NCBI GenBank assembly: GCA_029204225.1
Contig: CM055096.1
Coordinates: 41,846,901 to 41,910,900 of the forward strand
Length of the DNA stretch: 64,000 bases
Direction of reading: 5' to 3'
Source: Diphasiastrum complanatum
Taxonomy: Eukaryota; Streptophyta; Lycopodiopsida; Lycopodiales; Lycopodiaceae
In this document: one piece after another, positions 33,103-43,152 of the stretch
Position numbering within the stretch: the first letter of the stretch is position 1
Layout: the number at the start of each line of letters is the position of its first letter
Made by a program: the position numbers and the translations under genes
Notes under the pieces: model-generated
Database searches by the model: none
The model's input: only the letters and a program-made list of their open reading frames with translations
What the model was told of the DNA's origin: nothing

Positions 33103-33623
33103 TGTGAAAGATTTCAGATCATTCAAGATCCAATCCATGTCCCTGATCTTTGGTTACAAAAAGGAGCAAACTAACAATCCTGCCAATGTAGAAAAATTAG
33201 CATCTACATACAAAATGAGATGCAAACTCTAAGAGATATTGATCAAACATGAACCAAAACATAAAATATATTTTCAGTCCATACAATTACAGTACCCTAC
33301 TATATTTCACACGTGTGGAACCGAAAACAGCAATAAATGATCATTCTACACACAAGATTGCAAGATATCACCAAGATAGTGCATCAATGAGTAGTAGAAC
33401 CCAAAGAGAACCATGTATAATGATGAAATGAGAGAGAGAAGAGAGAAGATGTGTCTCCACGAGTTACATCCTTCTATAGAGCTTCCAAACCCTATTTGGC
33501 CACTTGGCTTTCCCTCCAAAATGTAAACCCTACTATTTTTGGGTCTAGATTCAATGTACCAAAAGTTCAAATTTGAATCTCTCTCAAACTCGACTACCAA
33601 CTTTCCCACACTTTCAAAAAGTG
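33103..33623 (-). repeat. 3' LTR, truncated
   Basis: It matches 37549 onward (TGTGAAAGATTTCA..., GATCCAATCCATGTCCCTGATC, ACGAGTTACATCC) until the sequence leaves homology after CACACTTTC near 33623. About 125 bases of U3 that the full LTR has are missing, together with the adjoining polypurine tract. It contains TTTCACACGTGTGGAA at about 33306. Confidence 0.9.
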
Positions 33624-33767
33624 TCTGGAAAATTACAGCAACCAAACAATAAATGTGAGTGATGACCATTTGCTTGCTTGTATACTCCAACTTTGTCCTT
33701 TCTTGATATGTCTCCACCATAAAACTCCATGAATGAGCCTCCATCTCCATCTTGCCACAAGAAACCA

Positions 33768-34832
33768 TCAAACCTTGGAAATCCATGAGTAGGTGAGTAC
33801 ATTAATGATGCAAATCCAGCACCACATGACTCCATAAGGTTGCACTAGTCCATCTTCAAGATCTACTTGACACAAGAAAATGACCATGAATTCACCAAAA
33901 AATGACAATCTCCAAACATTGGCATCAAGTAACTCAAAACTTGAGAGCTTGATCATGGATGAGTGATATAATGAGCCTCCAATAGCTTCATTTCCATCAA
34001 CAAAACCAGCCAAGAATGCTAGTACAACTCCAACAATAAGATATTGCAAAACAATGTAGCTAGTTTGTCCATATCTTGACAATTTGCACACATCCACATA
34101 AAATAGCTCAAACATGAGATAGAACAAGTAAAGTAAACTTGAACAAAACTTCCTTGATGCTCCTTTGGCCTTACTTGATTCTTCAACAAGCTGCAAAAAC
34201 AGATCCATAACATCTTTGCCAATTACTTGTCCTTTGATGCTCTTGACTAGCTCCAAATTGCCACCTTTCATTTTGTGTTGTTGAAGCCCTTTGAGACCAA
34301 CCCCTTGATCTTCCTCTTGACCATCAAAGTTATTGAACAGACTTTGTTTTCCAGATCCATTACTTGCTTTTCCAGTATAAAAACCATGAGAACCAATATC
34401 TACTTGCATAGCATCATCTACACAAGAAGATTCTCCAAAACATGTGAGTAAAGCAAAGTGAGTCGCTTCCACTTGCTTACCTTTCTCTTGATCATCAAAG
34501 ATATCAAAGACATGAATATCTTCAACCCTGAACCTCTGGAAATAATCCCTCTCAAACATATGATCTAGATCCAACAAGATATCATCAATGCTTGATCTTG
34601 AATTTCCACAAAGGTTAGTGAAAACAATGTCATCAATGTCACCATCATAAATCAAAAGATAGATTCCAAACTTTCCATCCAACATGAAGTAGAGTAGGTG
34701 AAGATGAGTATCAAACCTAATAAATCCAGCCTTCTTTAGTCCATAACAAACCTCAATAAGCTCACCAATGAGATCTCCCTTGCCTTGAAGAAATTGTCTC
34801 TCGATTTGCTCCATGTAGTCTTCTCCAACCAA
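33768..34832 (-). CDS. 354-aa RT-derived ORF without a catalytic site
   Basis: The open frame begins EDYMEQIERQFLQGKGDLIG, which follows the Copia RT motif YMEQPEGF, then EVCYGLKKA (usual YGLKQAPRAWY), then GFIRFDTHLHLLYFMLDGKF and IYLLIYDGDIDDIVFTN, where Copia has the YVDD active site. The bases for PRAWY are missing and YVDD has become YDGD, so polymerase activity is unlikely. After this the protein departs from RT and is unrecognised (SIKGQVIGKDVMDLFLQLVEES, then aromatic-rich segments). A second member of the family at 59303-60427 keeps the same order and a long open frame. Either both copies are recent, or the shrunken protein had a use such as structure or packaging. The GTG/ATG start is uncertain because the upstream frame is broken. 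Confidence 0.6.
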   Translation of the reverse strand: MVGEDYMEQIERQFLQGKGDLIGELIEVCYGLKKAGFIRFDTHLHLLYFMLDGKFGIYLLIYDGDIDDIVFTNLCGNSRSSIDDILLDLDHMFERDYFQRFRVEDIHVFDIFDDQEKGKQVEATHFALLTCFGESSCVDDAMQVDIGSHGFYTGKASNGSGKQSLFNNFDGQEEDQGVGLKGLQQHKMKGGNLELVKSIKGQVIGKDVMDLFLQLVEESSKAKGASRKFCSSLLYLFYLMFELFYVDVCKLSRYGQTSYIVLQYLIVGVVLAFLAGFVDGNEAIGGSLYHSSMIKLSSFELLDANVWRLSFFGEFMVIFLCQVDLEDGLVQPYGVMWCWICIINVLTYSWISKV

Positions 34833-34886
34833 CCTTTTGTCATCTCAATCATGAGAGATCAATTCACAATCATATAATCCTTTGGG

Positions 34887-35561
34887 TTAATGAGGAGATG
34901 TGAGATCCATGTCATGGATCTTCCCAAGAACCAATCTTCCATTGCTCTTTCCTCCATAAGACTCCCTCTTAATGAATGCATCATAAGAAGTAGAAACCTC
35001 ACAAATATTAGAAGCCATGAAAAAAATGATTAGAACCTTCAACATAAGGAAGATTGAAGTACTTTCTTTTTTTAAACAAGAACTTCTACTCAATGTTTTA
35101 GGTAATGACTCATATGATAATAATTCTTCCTCACTATCATTCACAACGACATCATTCAAAGTACATCCTACTTTGAACTCTTCACATACTTCTCTTCTTC
35201 TTGACTTGTGACTATCTTCCTCACCAAGTCTCTTGATAGAACCATTTGATCTACTCTCTTTATGAAGACATGTGACTCCACTTGCTAGAAAAATGTTCTT
35301 GGAATCATAACCTAAGAAGGTAGAAGGACCACCTCTTTCATGCATGCACCTAGCAACATCTTTTGACATATGATCAAAGAAATCATGAACAACAATCTTT
35401 TCCAAGGAAGAACATTCACCTCCATTGATGAAGTTAGCTCTTTCCTTACCTTTTGCATGCTTGCACTTGCCATGAAGAACCATTGAAACACCATCATTAT
35501 CCTCAAGACTAGCCAAGTTAGCACAAAGATGAACATCTCCAAGAAGCATATTAGATCTCAA
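34887..35561 (-). CDS. Middle ORF: pre-integrase and integrase remnants
   Basis: A 224-codon minus frame between protease and the RT-derived ORF. It holds VLHGKCKHAKGKERANF, reminiscent of the pre-integrase zinc region, and STFLGYDSKN, which matches the F-x-G-Y-D-S-K turn near the integrase C-terminus. GVTCLHKESRSNGSIKRLGEE follows. The catalytic D-D-E core between them is gone. The second family member has the same order across 60747-60349 and 61532-60744. The frame ends in GKIHDMDLTSPH, with a stop before the next ORF. Confidence 0.5.
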   Translation of the reverse strand: MRSNMLLGDVHLCANLASLEDNDGVSMVLHGKCKHAKGKERANFINGGECSSLEKIVVHDFFDHMSKDVARCMHERGGPSTFLGYDSKNIFLASGVTCLHKESRSNGSIKRLGEEDSHKSRRREVCEEFKVGCTLNDVVVNDSEEELLSYESLPKTLSRSSCLKKESTSIFLMLKVLIIFFMASNICEVSTSYDAFIKRESYGGKSNGRLVLGKIHDMDLTSPH

Positions 35562-35657
35562 CCTAGATCTAGCATAAGGAAGCTTTTTAGACTGTGCATA
35601 AGATCCACCAATCTTATTGATGCTAAAAGAGAACTTTGGAAAGTTGAGACCAATCTC

Positions 35658-36284
35658 CTATTCCATTCCATTCTTTTTGTTAGCCATAACAAAAGCATCA
35701 AGCTTGAAAAGTCTACCTTGTCTATTGCCCCTAGCAACCAAGATTTCTTCCTTTGTAATGAAACAAGCATCACCACCAAACTTTACCATGTATTTTTTCT
35801 CTGTCATTTGACCAACACTTAGCAAATTCTTTGAAAGTAAAGGAATGTAAAGAACACCATCAAGTCTTGCTTTCCTTTTAGTAGAGAGACAAATAGGAAT
35901 TGAACCAATACCTTCAATCACACACTCACCACCATTGGCCATGTGAATTGCTTTCTTGGCTCCATCATAAGTGACCAAAGAAGTAAAGAACTCCTTGTGA
36001 CTAGTCATTTGTGAACTAGCTCCACTATCAATCCAGTAGCACCATGAATCTTTGTCACCTTCACTTGATATTGGACTTGAAGAACACATCAAAAGAGAAT
36101 CACCACCACCTAGATCCTCATCATTAGTAGTAAAGTTGATTTGCTTGCTACCTTCATGTCTTTGCTTCTTCAAACATTCATTTGCAAAATGCCCTTTGAT
36201 TCCACAATAAAAGCATTTCAACTTAGACTTATCTTTCTTTTTGCCAAAAGAGGAAGTCTCACCTTGATCTTGCCCTTTAGACAC
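35658..36284 (-). CDS. Gag end and aspartic protease
   Basis: A minus frame of 208 codons that contains a perfect CCHC knuckle CFYCGIKGHFANEC and the aspartic protease active site WIDSGAS, followed by HMANGGECVIEGIGSIPICL and VLYIPLLSKNLLSVGQM, the conserved protease body. It ends with QGRLFKLDAFVM, the usual start of the pre-integrase segment. It overlaps the gag frame at 36218-36284 in another phase. The related copy at 61.6 kb runs through in one frame, so a small indel split this one. Confidence 0.85.
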   Translation of the reverse strand: MSKGQDQGETSSFGKKKDKSKLKCFYCGIKGHFANECLKKQRHEGSKQINFTTNDEDLGGGDSLLMCSSSPISSEGDKDSWCYWIDSGASSQMTSHKEFFTSLVTYDGAKKAIHMANGGECVIEGIGSIPICLSTKRKARLDGVLYIPLLSKNLLSVGQMTEKKYMVKFGGDACFITKEEILVARGNRQGRLFKLDAFVMANKKNGME

Positions 36285-36946
36285 TTGCCTTTGCCTTTGC
36301 CCTTGAACTTGCCTTTGATGAACATGGCATCCCCTTCATGTTGAGATGTCCATGTAGATCCACCTCCTCTTGATTGAAACCTATACTCCTCATTCACCAA
36401 GATCTCTTGCAAATCCACAATACTTGGCAAAGTCTTTTTAATAGAAAAATTTTGAACAAGATTAGCATGATCATCCAACAAGCCATTAAGTATAACTTGA
36501 ACAAGTTCTACCTCCTTAATGCTTTCATCAATACATGCTAACTCATCATTGAATGCTTTAACCCTCAAAACAAAAGCATGAGTACTCTCTTCTTTCTTTT
36601 GAAAACTTTGAAAGATTTGCCTCCTAAGATTAAGCACTCTTGATGTAGACTTGGATTCATAAAGCTTCTTCAAAGCTTCCCAAGCCTCCAAAGATGATGT
36701 GCACTTACCAACTTCCTTGAGAAGCTCATTGGTAACATTCATCTTAATCATGTGTAGAGCCTTCTTTGATCTCTTGTCATACCTCACTTGATCTTGAGGT
36801 GCTTGAGGCCTCTCCTCCACACCTAAAACAATATCCATCAACTCATTCATCTCCAATAAGGACTCCATCCTCACCTTCCAAGTAGAATAGTTGATTGAGG
36901 TAAGCCTATCATTGCTCTCCAACATAAAGCCTCCACTTGTAGCCAT
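36218..36946 (-). CDS. Copia-type Gag
   Basis: Starts MATSGGFMLESNDRLTSINYS and has the classic Copia gag order: NYSTWKVRMESLL, ALHMIKMNVTNELLKEV, AWEALKKLYES, RVLNLRRQIFQ, FVLRVKAFNDELA and ILNGLLDDHANLVQ. It ends in a lysine/glycine-rich run before the zinc knuckle. Gag assembles the cytoplasmic particle that packages the element RNA. Almost intact, broken only at its 3' end. Confidence 0.9.
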   Translation of the reverse strand: MATSGGFMLESNDRLTSINYSTWKVRMESLLEMNELMDIVLGVEERPQAPQDQVRYDKRSKKALHMIKMNVTNELLKEVGKCTSSLEAWEALKKLYESKSTSRVLNLRRQIFQSFQKKEESTHAFVLRVKAFNDELACIDESIKEVELVQVILNGLLDDHANLVQNFSIKKTLPSIVDLQEILVNEEYRFQSRGGGSTWTSQHEGDAMFIKGKFKGKGKGKCLKGKIKVRLPLLAKRKISLS

Positions 36947-37536
36947 GTTGAAGTGAACTGATCTTCTTCCTTCAACCTATTCCAATGCACAAAGCACTCT
37001 CTTGAATGTCAACAAATGAACTCAAGAAGATATCACAAAGATATGGAACCTCTCAAATCTCTTCTAGCACTTCTAAGTAGAAAATCAACACATAGAATAG
37101 TGAAATCTTGATCAACCTATAATCTATCCTCAATCTAATGATTCTTGCCACTTCCTAAGATTGAAACACACTCAAATGAAGTTCAGTAACCTCACAAACT
37201 AGAGATCCAATCGAAATTAGGGTTGTGACAAAATCACAGAAAATTGAATATCTCAAATTCTACATGCAATTTCTAGAAACTTGATATATCTTCTTGTAGA
37301 CTCCAATGAGACCTTACTAATGCACCGGAAATCATCTAAATCTAGTAAGCCAAGTGTGAAATCGGAATTTATCAAGTTTTTAATCCTATATTGAGTTTTG
37401 ACCTACAAAAGGTCAATTCTACACATGCAAAAATGCTGATTTTTGAGTAGAAATCAATCTAGCATGCTCTAGCATTGGTAACTCCTCCGAATCCTTGCTA
37501 AAGATGGCTGATCCTTTCATAACCTGAAACACAAGA
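36947..37536. other. Leader of the 33-38 kb element
   Basis: Noncoding on minus between the primer-binding site and the gag ATG. It contains no ORF of note. The beginning resembles the leader next to the LTR at 39 kb (AGAGCATGCTA near 37460 and 38955), which supports a family link. Confidence 0.6.
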
Positions 37537-37548
37537 GCTTTGATACCA
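37537..37548 (-). promoter_or_regulatory. Primer-binding site
   Basis: Minus reads TGGTATCAAAGC at the LTR edge, one mismatch from the methionine tRNA site. Confidence 0.85.
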
Positions 37549-38196
37549 TGTGAAGGATTTCCATTCAAGATCCAATCCATGTCCCTGATCTTTGGTTACA
37601 AAAAGGAGCAAATCAACAATCCTACCAATGTAGAAAAATCAGCGTCTACATACAAAATGAGATTCAAACTCTAAGAGATATTGATCAAACATGAACCAGA
37701 ACATAAAATATGTTTTTTTTGTACAATTTCAGTACCCTACTGTATTTCACATGTGTGGAACCAAAAATAGCAATAAATGATCATTCAACACACAAGATTG
37801 CAAGATAACACCAAGATAGTGCATCAATGAGTAGTAGAACCCAAAGAGAACCATGTATAATGATGAAATGAGAGAGAGAAGAGAGAAGATGTGTCTCTCC
37901 ACGAGTTACATCCTTTTATAGAGTTTTCAAACCCTATTTGGCCACTTGGCTTTCCCTACAAAATGTAAACCCTACTATTTTTGGGTCTAGATTCAATGTA
38001 CCCAAAGTTCAAATTTGAATCTCTCTCAAACTTGACTACTAACTTTCCCACACTTTCTAAAAGTATTTATTGAATCTATTTTAAACTAATATAACTTCAA
38101 AAAGTTTATCTCTAAGTCTAAAACAAGTTTTGGCCTCATATTGACAATTTACCAAAATATGACTAAACTAGACTAAACTAGTTGAAATCTCTCACA
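37549..38196 (-). repeat. 5' LTR of the 33-38 kb element
   Basis: 648 bases from TGTGAAGGATTTCC to GAAATCTCTCACA on plus. It shares most of its sequence with 33103-33623 and 39041-39686. It contains TTTCACATGTGTGG near 37745. Confidence 0.92.
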
Positions 38197-38721
38197 CATC
38201 ATACATCTTGCGGCTTCCATGAGGGTCCTGTTTTTCCTTTCAACTACACCGTTGTGTTGTGGTGTATAGGATGCGGTCCTTCTATGAAGGATTCCACAAC
38301 TATTGTAGAAGTCAACGAAGCGATTCGAGATCTATTTTGTGCCACGATCAGTTCTGATTTGTTCGACTTTGCTTTCTGTCCATTTTTCTGCCCAGTTCAC
38401 ATATTCTATGAACTTGTCGAGTGCTTTCGACTTGTTATGTATAAAGTAGACTGTTGCAAACTTGCTATAGTTGTCGATGAAGGTGATATAGTACTTCGAG
38501 TCTCCTACATAGATCACGTCGAAGGGTCCGTAGATGTCCGAGTGCACTAACTCCAGAAGCTTTGTTGTTCTAAAGGAGTCCTTGGTGAAGGGAGTACGGG
38601 ACATCTTCCCCTTTATGCACACATCATAGGATGTCGAGTTGGTTGCACTGCTAATGCTTACTCCTATGATTGTTCCATGCTGCGAAGTATATAACGTTTG
38701 AAAGTTATATATTTGGTACAA
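38197..38721 (-). pseudogene. Copia integrase core (right half of interrupted host element)
   Basis: On minus, CIKGKMSRTPF is followed by LLELVHSDIYGPF, DSKYYITFIDNYSKFATVYFI and KVEQIRTDRGTK, giving the first two aspartates of the D-D-E core. In another frame, HNTTVVERKNRTLMEAARCMM supplies the glutamate segment. The protein continues at 33102 on the far side of the nested element. A leader and LTR of the same family as the nested element precede it at 38722-39686, so the host may have been an integrase-bearing relative with a large internal deletion. Confidence 0.85.
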
Positions 38722-39028
38722 TCATGACTTATTTAAAAATTGACTATTCCAAATCTACATGCAAATGCTGAAAATTTGATATGCGATCTATAAGCCTCTA
38801 CTTAGGCTGAACCAATGATCCAAAAATCGGCCAAATCCAGCATGTGAATTCAAAAAATGGAATTGAACAAGTATATTGACCTATTTAGTGTTTTGATCTA
38901 CAAAAGATCCAATCACAAAAGCAAAAAATCCGATTTTGGTGTAGAATCCTCTGTAGCATGCTCTAGACTTGATATCTTCACCAAATCATTGATAGATCTG
39001 ATTTCCTCCTTCATAACCCGAAACACAA
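38722..39028. other. Leader attached to the LTR at 39 kb
   Basis: Noncoding DNA between the integrase remnant and the primer-binding site. Gag and protease, expected here in an intact element, are missing. Confidence 0.5.
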
Positions 39029-39040
39029 GCTCTGATACCA
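39029..39040 (-). promoter_or_regulatory. Primer-binding site
   Basis: Minus reads TGGTATCAGAGC, the exact plant Copia site, at the edge of the LTR. It shows that this is a 5' LTR and not a solo LTR. Confidence 0.9.
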
Positions 39041-39686
39041 TGTGAAAGATTTCAGGTCCTTAAGATCCAATCTACTTGAATGATCTTTGGTTAGAAAGAG
39101 AAATACACTACCAATTTCACCAATGTAGAAAAATCAGCATCTACACACAATTTGAGATGCAAACACTAATAGAACTTGATCAAACTTGAATGAAATGATT
39201 ATGTACTGTTGCTGTCCGTACAAAACCAGCAAGCTACTTTATTTCAACGTGTGGTTCCAAAAATAGCAAATATAGATCATTGTACACATAGAATTGCAAG
39301 CAATCACCAAGATAGTGCACCAATGGATAGTAGAACCCAAGAGGACCATGTATAAGCATGAAATGAGATAGAGAAGAGAGAAGATGACTCTCTCCACGAG
39401 TTACATCCTTTTATAACAGGTCCAAACCCTATTTGGCCACTTGGCTTTCCCACCAAAATGCTAACTCTACCAATTTTGGGTCTAGATTCAATGTACCCAA
39501 CTTATTCAAATTGAATCTACTCAAACTCGTCTATCTTTCCCACACTTTCAAAAAGTGTTTATTCAAATGAAATTTAGACTAATGAACTTTGAAAAGTCAA
39601 CCTCTAAGTCTAAAACAAGTTTTGGCCTCAATATGCCAAATATGGAAATATTGCAAAATGTGATGAAACTAGTTGAATCTTTCACA
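39041..39686 (-). repeat. 5' LTR, same family as at 33 and 38 kb
   Basis: 646 bases. The ends are good inverted repeats: TGTGAAAGATTTCA at left and TGAATCTTTCACA at right. Body words match the other two LTRs (GATAGTGCACCAATG, ACGAGTTACATCC, CCACTTGGCTTTCCC). The palindrome is reduced to TTTCAACGTGTGG. Confidence 0.92.
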
Positions 39687-40943
39687 TACTCCACGTCTAC
39701 TTGTTGCTTTAGCTTCACATTTTGGTTGGCCTTTGCATCATATGGATGTGAAATCTACTTTTCTAAATGGTGAGTTAGAAGAAGAAGTGTTCATGGATAA
39801 ACCTGAAGGCTTTGTAGCGAAGGGACAGGAAAATAAGGTATGTCACTTGAAGGAAGTGCTTTATGGTCTTAAACAAGCACCACGTGCGTGGTATAGCAGG
39901 ATTGATGTCTACTTTTGTTCAAAGAGGATGGTGAGAATACATTATGATCTAAATCTATACGTCTTATGCTTTGATGGTATGGTTGCTTAGATTGCTCTTT
40001 ATGTTAATGACTTGATTATTACAGGAAATAATCAAGAGATGATAGACATGATCAAGAAAGACCTCATGGAACAATTCGAGATGACAGATCTCAGTCTGAT
40101 GCATTACTGCCTTGGAGTAGAAGTGTGGCAAAAAGGACATGAAGTGGGTTTAAACAGGTGAAGTATGTCAAAGAGTTGCTGCACAGGTTTAGGTTGCAGG
40201 ATTGCAAACCAGTAAACACTCCTATTGAACTAGGTAAAAAGCTCTCTAAGCTCGATGAGTCACAGTCATTTCATGCTACGCTATATAGACAGTTAGTAGG
40301 GAGCTGGATTTACCTTACCACGACTAGACCAGATATATGCTATGCTATTGGCATTGTAAGTCAGTTTATGACAGCACCTACGAAAATGCATTGGAAGGAA
40401 GCTAAATGCATTTTGCGTTATGTGAAAGGCACTTCAGAGTATGGCTTGATTTACAGGAAGCATGATGGTTTACCTGAGTTGTGTGGCTACGTGGATGCAG
40501 ATTGGGGAGGTGACTATGATGATCGTAGATCCACCACACGGTATGTATTCCAGTTTTGTGGTAGTTGCTTTTCCTGGTCTAGTAAGAAGCAAAGTACAAT
40601 TGCTCTTTCCACCACATAAGCAGAGTATAAGGCAATGTGTAGTGCAGCAAAGGAAGCTATATGGTTGAGACAGATCTTGGAAGAAATTGGCATGAAACAG
40701 AAAAATCCCATGACTTTATATAGCGACAGTCAAAGTGGCATTCAGCTAGCAAAGAATCCACTGTTCCATGCGAGAACTAAACACATTGAGATTCAGTATC
40801 ACTTTATACGTGAGAGGCTGTTGAGTCGTGAAATTCATGTTGTTCACTGTAGCACAGAACTAGCTGATATTTTCACTAAGCCACTTACTGGAGAAAAGTT
40901 TGATAAGTTTAGATCAAAGCTTTCTGTACTTAAAGTTTGTTGA
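39687..40943 (+). pseudogene. Copia RT and RNase H
   Basis: The frame begins inside the RT, right at the LTR boundary, with HFGWPLHHMDVKSTFLNGEL, EEEVFMDKPEGF and LYGLKQAPRAWYSRID. The active site reads LYVNDLIITG, with asparagine for the first catalytic aspartate. FEMTDLSLMHYCLGVEV follows, then a shift. RNase H is well preserved: NTPIELGKKLS, YRQLVGSWIYL, VDADWGGDYDDRRSTT, a stop where SLSTAEAEY is expected, EIGMKQKN, YSDSQSGIQLAKN and KHIEIQYHFIRE to LADIFTKPL. It ends with a stop after VLKVC. Stops near 39990 and 40619 plus the active-site change show that it is dead. The upstream half was removed or displaced by the LTR element. Confidence 0.92.
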
Positions 40944-41143
40944 CTTTACACACATAATCGGAGACCAAGAGGAACCATTGATGCAATCAATATTTGCAAT
41001 GAAAAAAAATGCAAAAGATCAATGGATACCAAGAATATATCAAAAATATCAATGGATCTTTATGCATCCCTCTACAAAAGACTCAATTAAAAAAAGAAAA
41101 AGATCAAATAACATAGTATAGAAGCTCTTGGAAAGGTAGGATA

Positions 41144-41602
41144 ATGGATTTCAAAGTATCACTTGCCGGTCAATCTATCATAGAAGTTTTAGTTCAACAT
41201 GCTTATCTTTACAATGAGCTCAACATTCACGATTTGAATCCAAACGATAGAAGAAAATGCAATTGTAAGTTTTCATATTTGATAATTGGCAGTTTCTTTA
41301 AATTATATTTTTCTTGTGATGTTTTTGTTGGTTTTGTAGATTTGTATCTATCAAATTTTGTTGAATGGCAAACAGTTCAATCAATTGTAGGAATAATCGA
41401 TGTCATACATTCAAATATAAATATTTTACAATAGAAAGGTCGTTCTCCAAAATCGCTTTTAGATTCAGGAGTTTTCTTTTATAATCACACCTATTTTCTT
41501 GATAAAAATGGTTTAGTTGGTAGAGTAGAGCCATACCCTCTACCAGATTTTTCGAGTGAGGAATGGATTTCTCCTGATGCAGCAATTTCAGAAAGTGTTT
41601 GA
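41144..41602 (+). pseudogene. Unrecognised ORF with one probable intron
   Basis: Starts MDFKVSLAGQSIIEVLVQHA and continues to NPNDRRKCN at a good donor site, AATT/GTAAGT (about 41266). A matching acceptor GGTTTTGTAG/ATTTG ends at about 41339. The joined frame continues through YLSNFVEWQTVQSIVGIIDV to a stop near 41434. Beyond it the same strand reads SLLDSGVFFYNHTYFLDKNG and RVEPYPLPDFSSEEWISPD. The composition is that of a folded globular protein, unlike noncoding DNA. I do not recognise it. It may be a captured gene piece or part of a DNA transposon, since it has an intron and sits between Copia remnants. Confidence 0.4.
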
Positions 41603-41629
41603 TCTAGGCTATATATTGATATTCAGAGT

Positions 41630-42346
41630 GTTAAATTCACACGTGTGGACTGTCCACAACATGTACTTGTGATCTCCTAAGGTGTGTAGATGCACCAAGA
41701 TCAAGACTAGATTGAGATTCAAGATCTATCTTTGATTCTATGGCAAAAGCACACTACTACATGCATTCAATCACTTCCAACTCTCACTCACACATGTGGG
41801 AAGTATCCAAAAAAAGTAAAAAACAAGCTGCTCTCCTCGGGTAGAGAGACAAAATCATCATGAGCTCTCGGGTAGAGAGAGAAAGCTAGAAAATCACATA
41901 CACTCAAAATCCACTCAACCTCTTAATCAATTAGATCCAAATGAGAAGTACAATGATACTAGTAGATCCACGAGCTACCACAATGCTTAACTATGATTGC
42001 ACCACACTTTTGCCAACTCTTAATCCTATTGGACCATTGATCCATTCACCTCTAAATTCTATTGGAGCAAACCTCAAATTCTATTGGACCCCTCAAGGTT
42101 CCACCTCTAAATCCTATTGGACCTCTTAAATTTCATCAAACAACAGGATTACACTTGTCTACACTCTAATTGGCACGAGTTTAGGCTCTTACTCTATTTT
42201 GGCTAAATAGTGGCATTACAAGTGGAAATGGGTAATTTGCCATCTATGGCAAATTTGGTCCTATCAACATCCTACACCTAGATGCTTGATATAAAAAACA
42301 TAAGACCCCTATATCTAATATAGATAATCTTTTTCAATTCTTTACA
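41630..42346 (-). repeat. Copia 3' LTR
   Basis: On minus it starts TGTAAAGAATTGAAAAAG directly after a polypurine run (TTTTTTAGGAG). The other end is judged to be near 41630, TGTTAAATTCACACGTGTGG on plus, an approximate inverted partner. It contains TTCACACGTGTGG and a tandem of the word TCTAAATYCTATTGGA (42050-42120). Confidence 0.65.
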
Positions 42347-43017
42347 CTCCTAAAAAATTATCTATGAAGATTTAAGCATTGATCTTGATATAATTCCAAG
42401 ATTAGATCTATGCTTGATGAAAGCACTTTTGCTCAAAGGCTTGGTGAGTAGATCGGCAATACAAGAGGATGAGTTGACATGTTCCAAATAGATTTCTCCT
42501 CCAATAAGCTTTTCTCTCACAAAATGGTGTGCCACTTCTATATGCTTTCTTCTTGCATGAAATATGGGATTATTGGCAAGAGGTTGGGCTGAGATATTAT
42601 CACACTTGATCATTGGTAGATCATCTTCCTTGATGCACTTTAGCTCCAATAATAATCTCTTGATTCAAAGCACCTCTTTGTTGGTTGTAGTGAGTGCTTT
42701 GTACTCAGCCTCACATGTAGAGAGAGATATAGTATCTTGCTTTTTGGAAAGCCAAGATATTAGATTGCCTCCAAGAAAGATAGTGTATGCACTAATAGAC
42801 TTTCGATCCATCTTGTCACTTGCAAAATCCGAATCCGAGTAGCTAACAATGGACATCCAAAAACTCTAAGGTGATCAACCTTAGGCTTCTTCAGATATAA
42901 GATTTCATATGGTGACTTTCCTCCAAGAGCTATATGTGGGAGCCTATTGCAAAGATAATTTGCACAATTAATGGCTTCTCCCCAAAAATCTTTGGGCAAA
43001 GATGCCTCAGTTCTCAT
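42347..43017 (-). pseudogene. Copia integrase end fused to RNase H by deletion
   Basis: Reading minus from 43017: RTEASLPKDFWGEAINCANYL then LPHIALGGKSPYEI, KKPKVDHLRVFGCPLL, the C-terminal side of integrase. The frame then passes directly to IVSYSDSDFASDKMDRKSIS, GGNLISWLSKKQDTISLSTC, EAEYKAL (RNase H), and after a break to IKCDNISAQPLANNPIFHAR, KHIEVAHHFVREKL and IADLLTKPLSK. All of RT has been deleted between them. A dead element whose 3' LTR follows at left. Confidence 0.88.
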
Positions 43018-43152
43018 AGATTTTGCACATTCATGATTATTTAGAAATTAGCACACTTTGGAGAGCCCCCAGACTTGGTAGCTCCTCGTTAATGGCATAG
43101 GATTGGACAAGGTTATCGAATTCACTTCTCAAGCCATTGAGAATGACTTGGA
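43018..43152. other. Deletion junction within Copia
   Basis: Short AT-rich link joining the gag remnant on the right with integrase on the left. Protease and the integrase core are lost. Confidence 0.5.

Larger units (their letters stand above)
33098..38201 (-). mobile_element. Non-autonomous Copia-like element with gag, protease and collapsed pol
   Basis: A 5094-base element (33103-38196) flanked by the duplication CATCA (33098-33102 and 38197-38201). On minus: 5' LTR 37549-38196, PBS TGGTATCAAAGC, a roughly 600-base leader, gag (36946-36218), zinc knuckle and protease (36284-35658), a short middle ORF (35561-34887), an RT-derived ORF (34832-33768), and a truncated 3' LTR (33103-33623). The start of U3 and the polypurine tract at the 3' end have been lost, so this copy cannot transpose. 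Integrase core, full RT and RNase H are absent, so the family depends on other elements. It lies inside a Copia integrase gene. Confidence 0.88.

Noticed and set aside
39041-39686. Solo LTR
   Set aside because: An exact primer-binding site and leader adjoin it, so it is the 5' LTR of a larger, deleted element.
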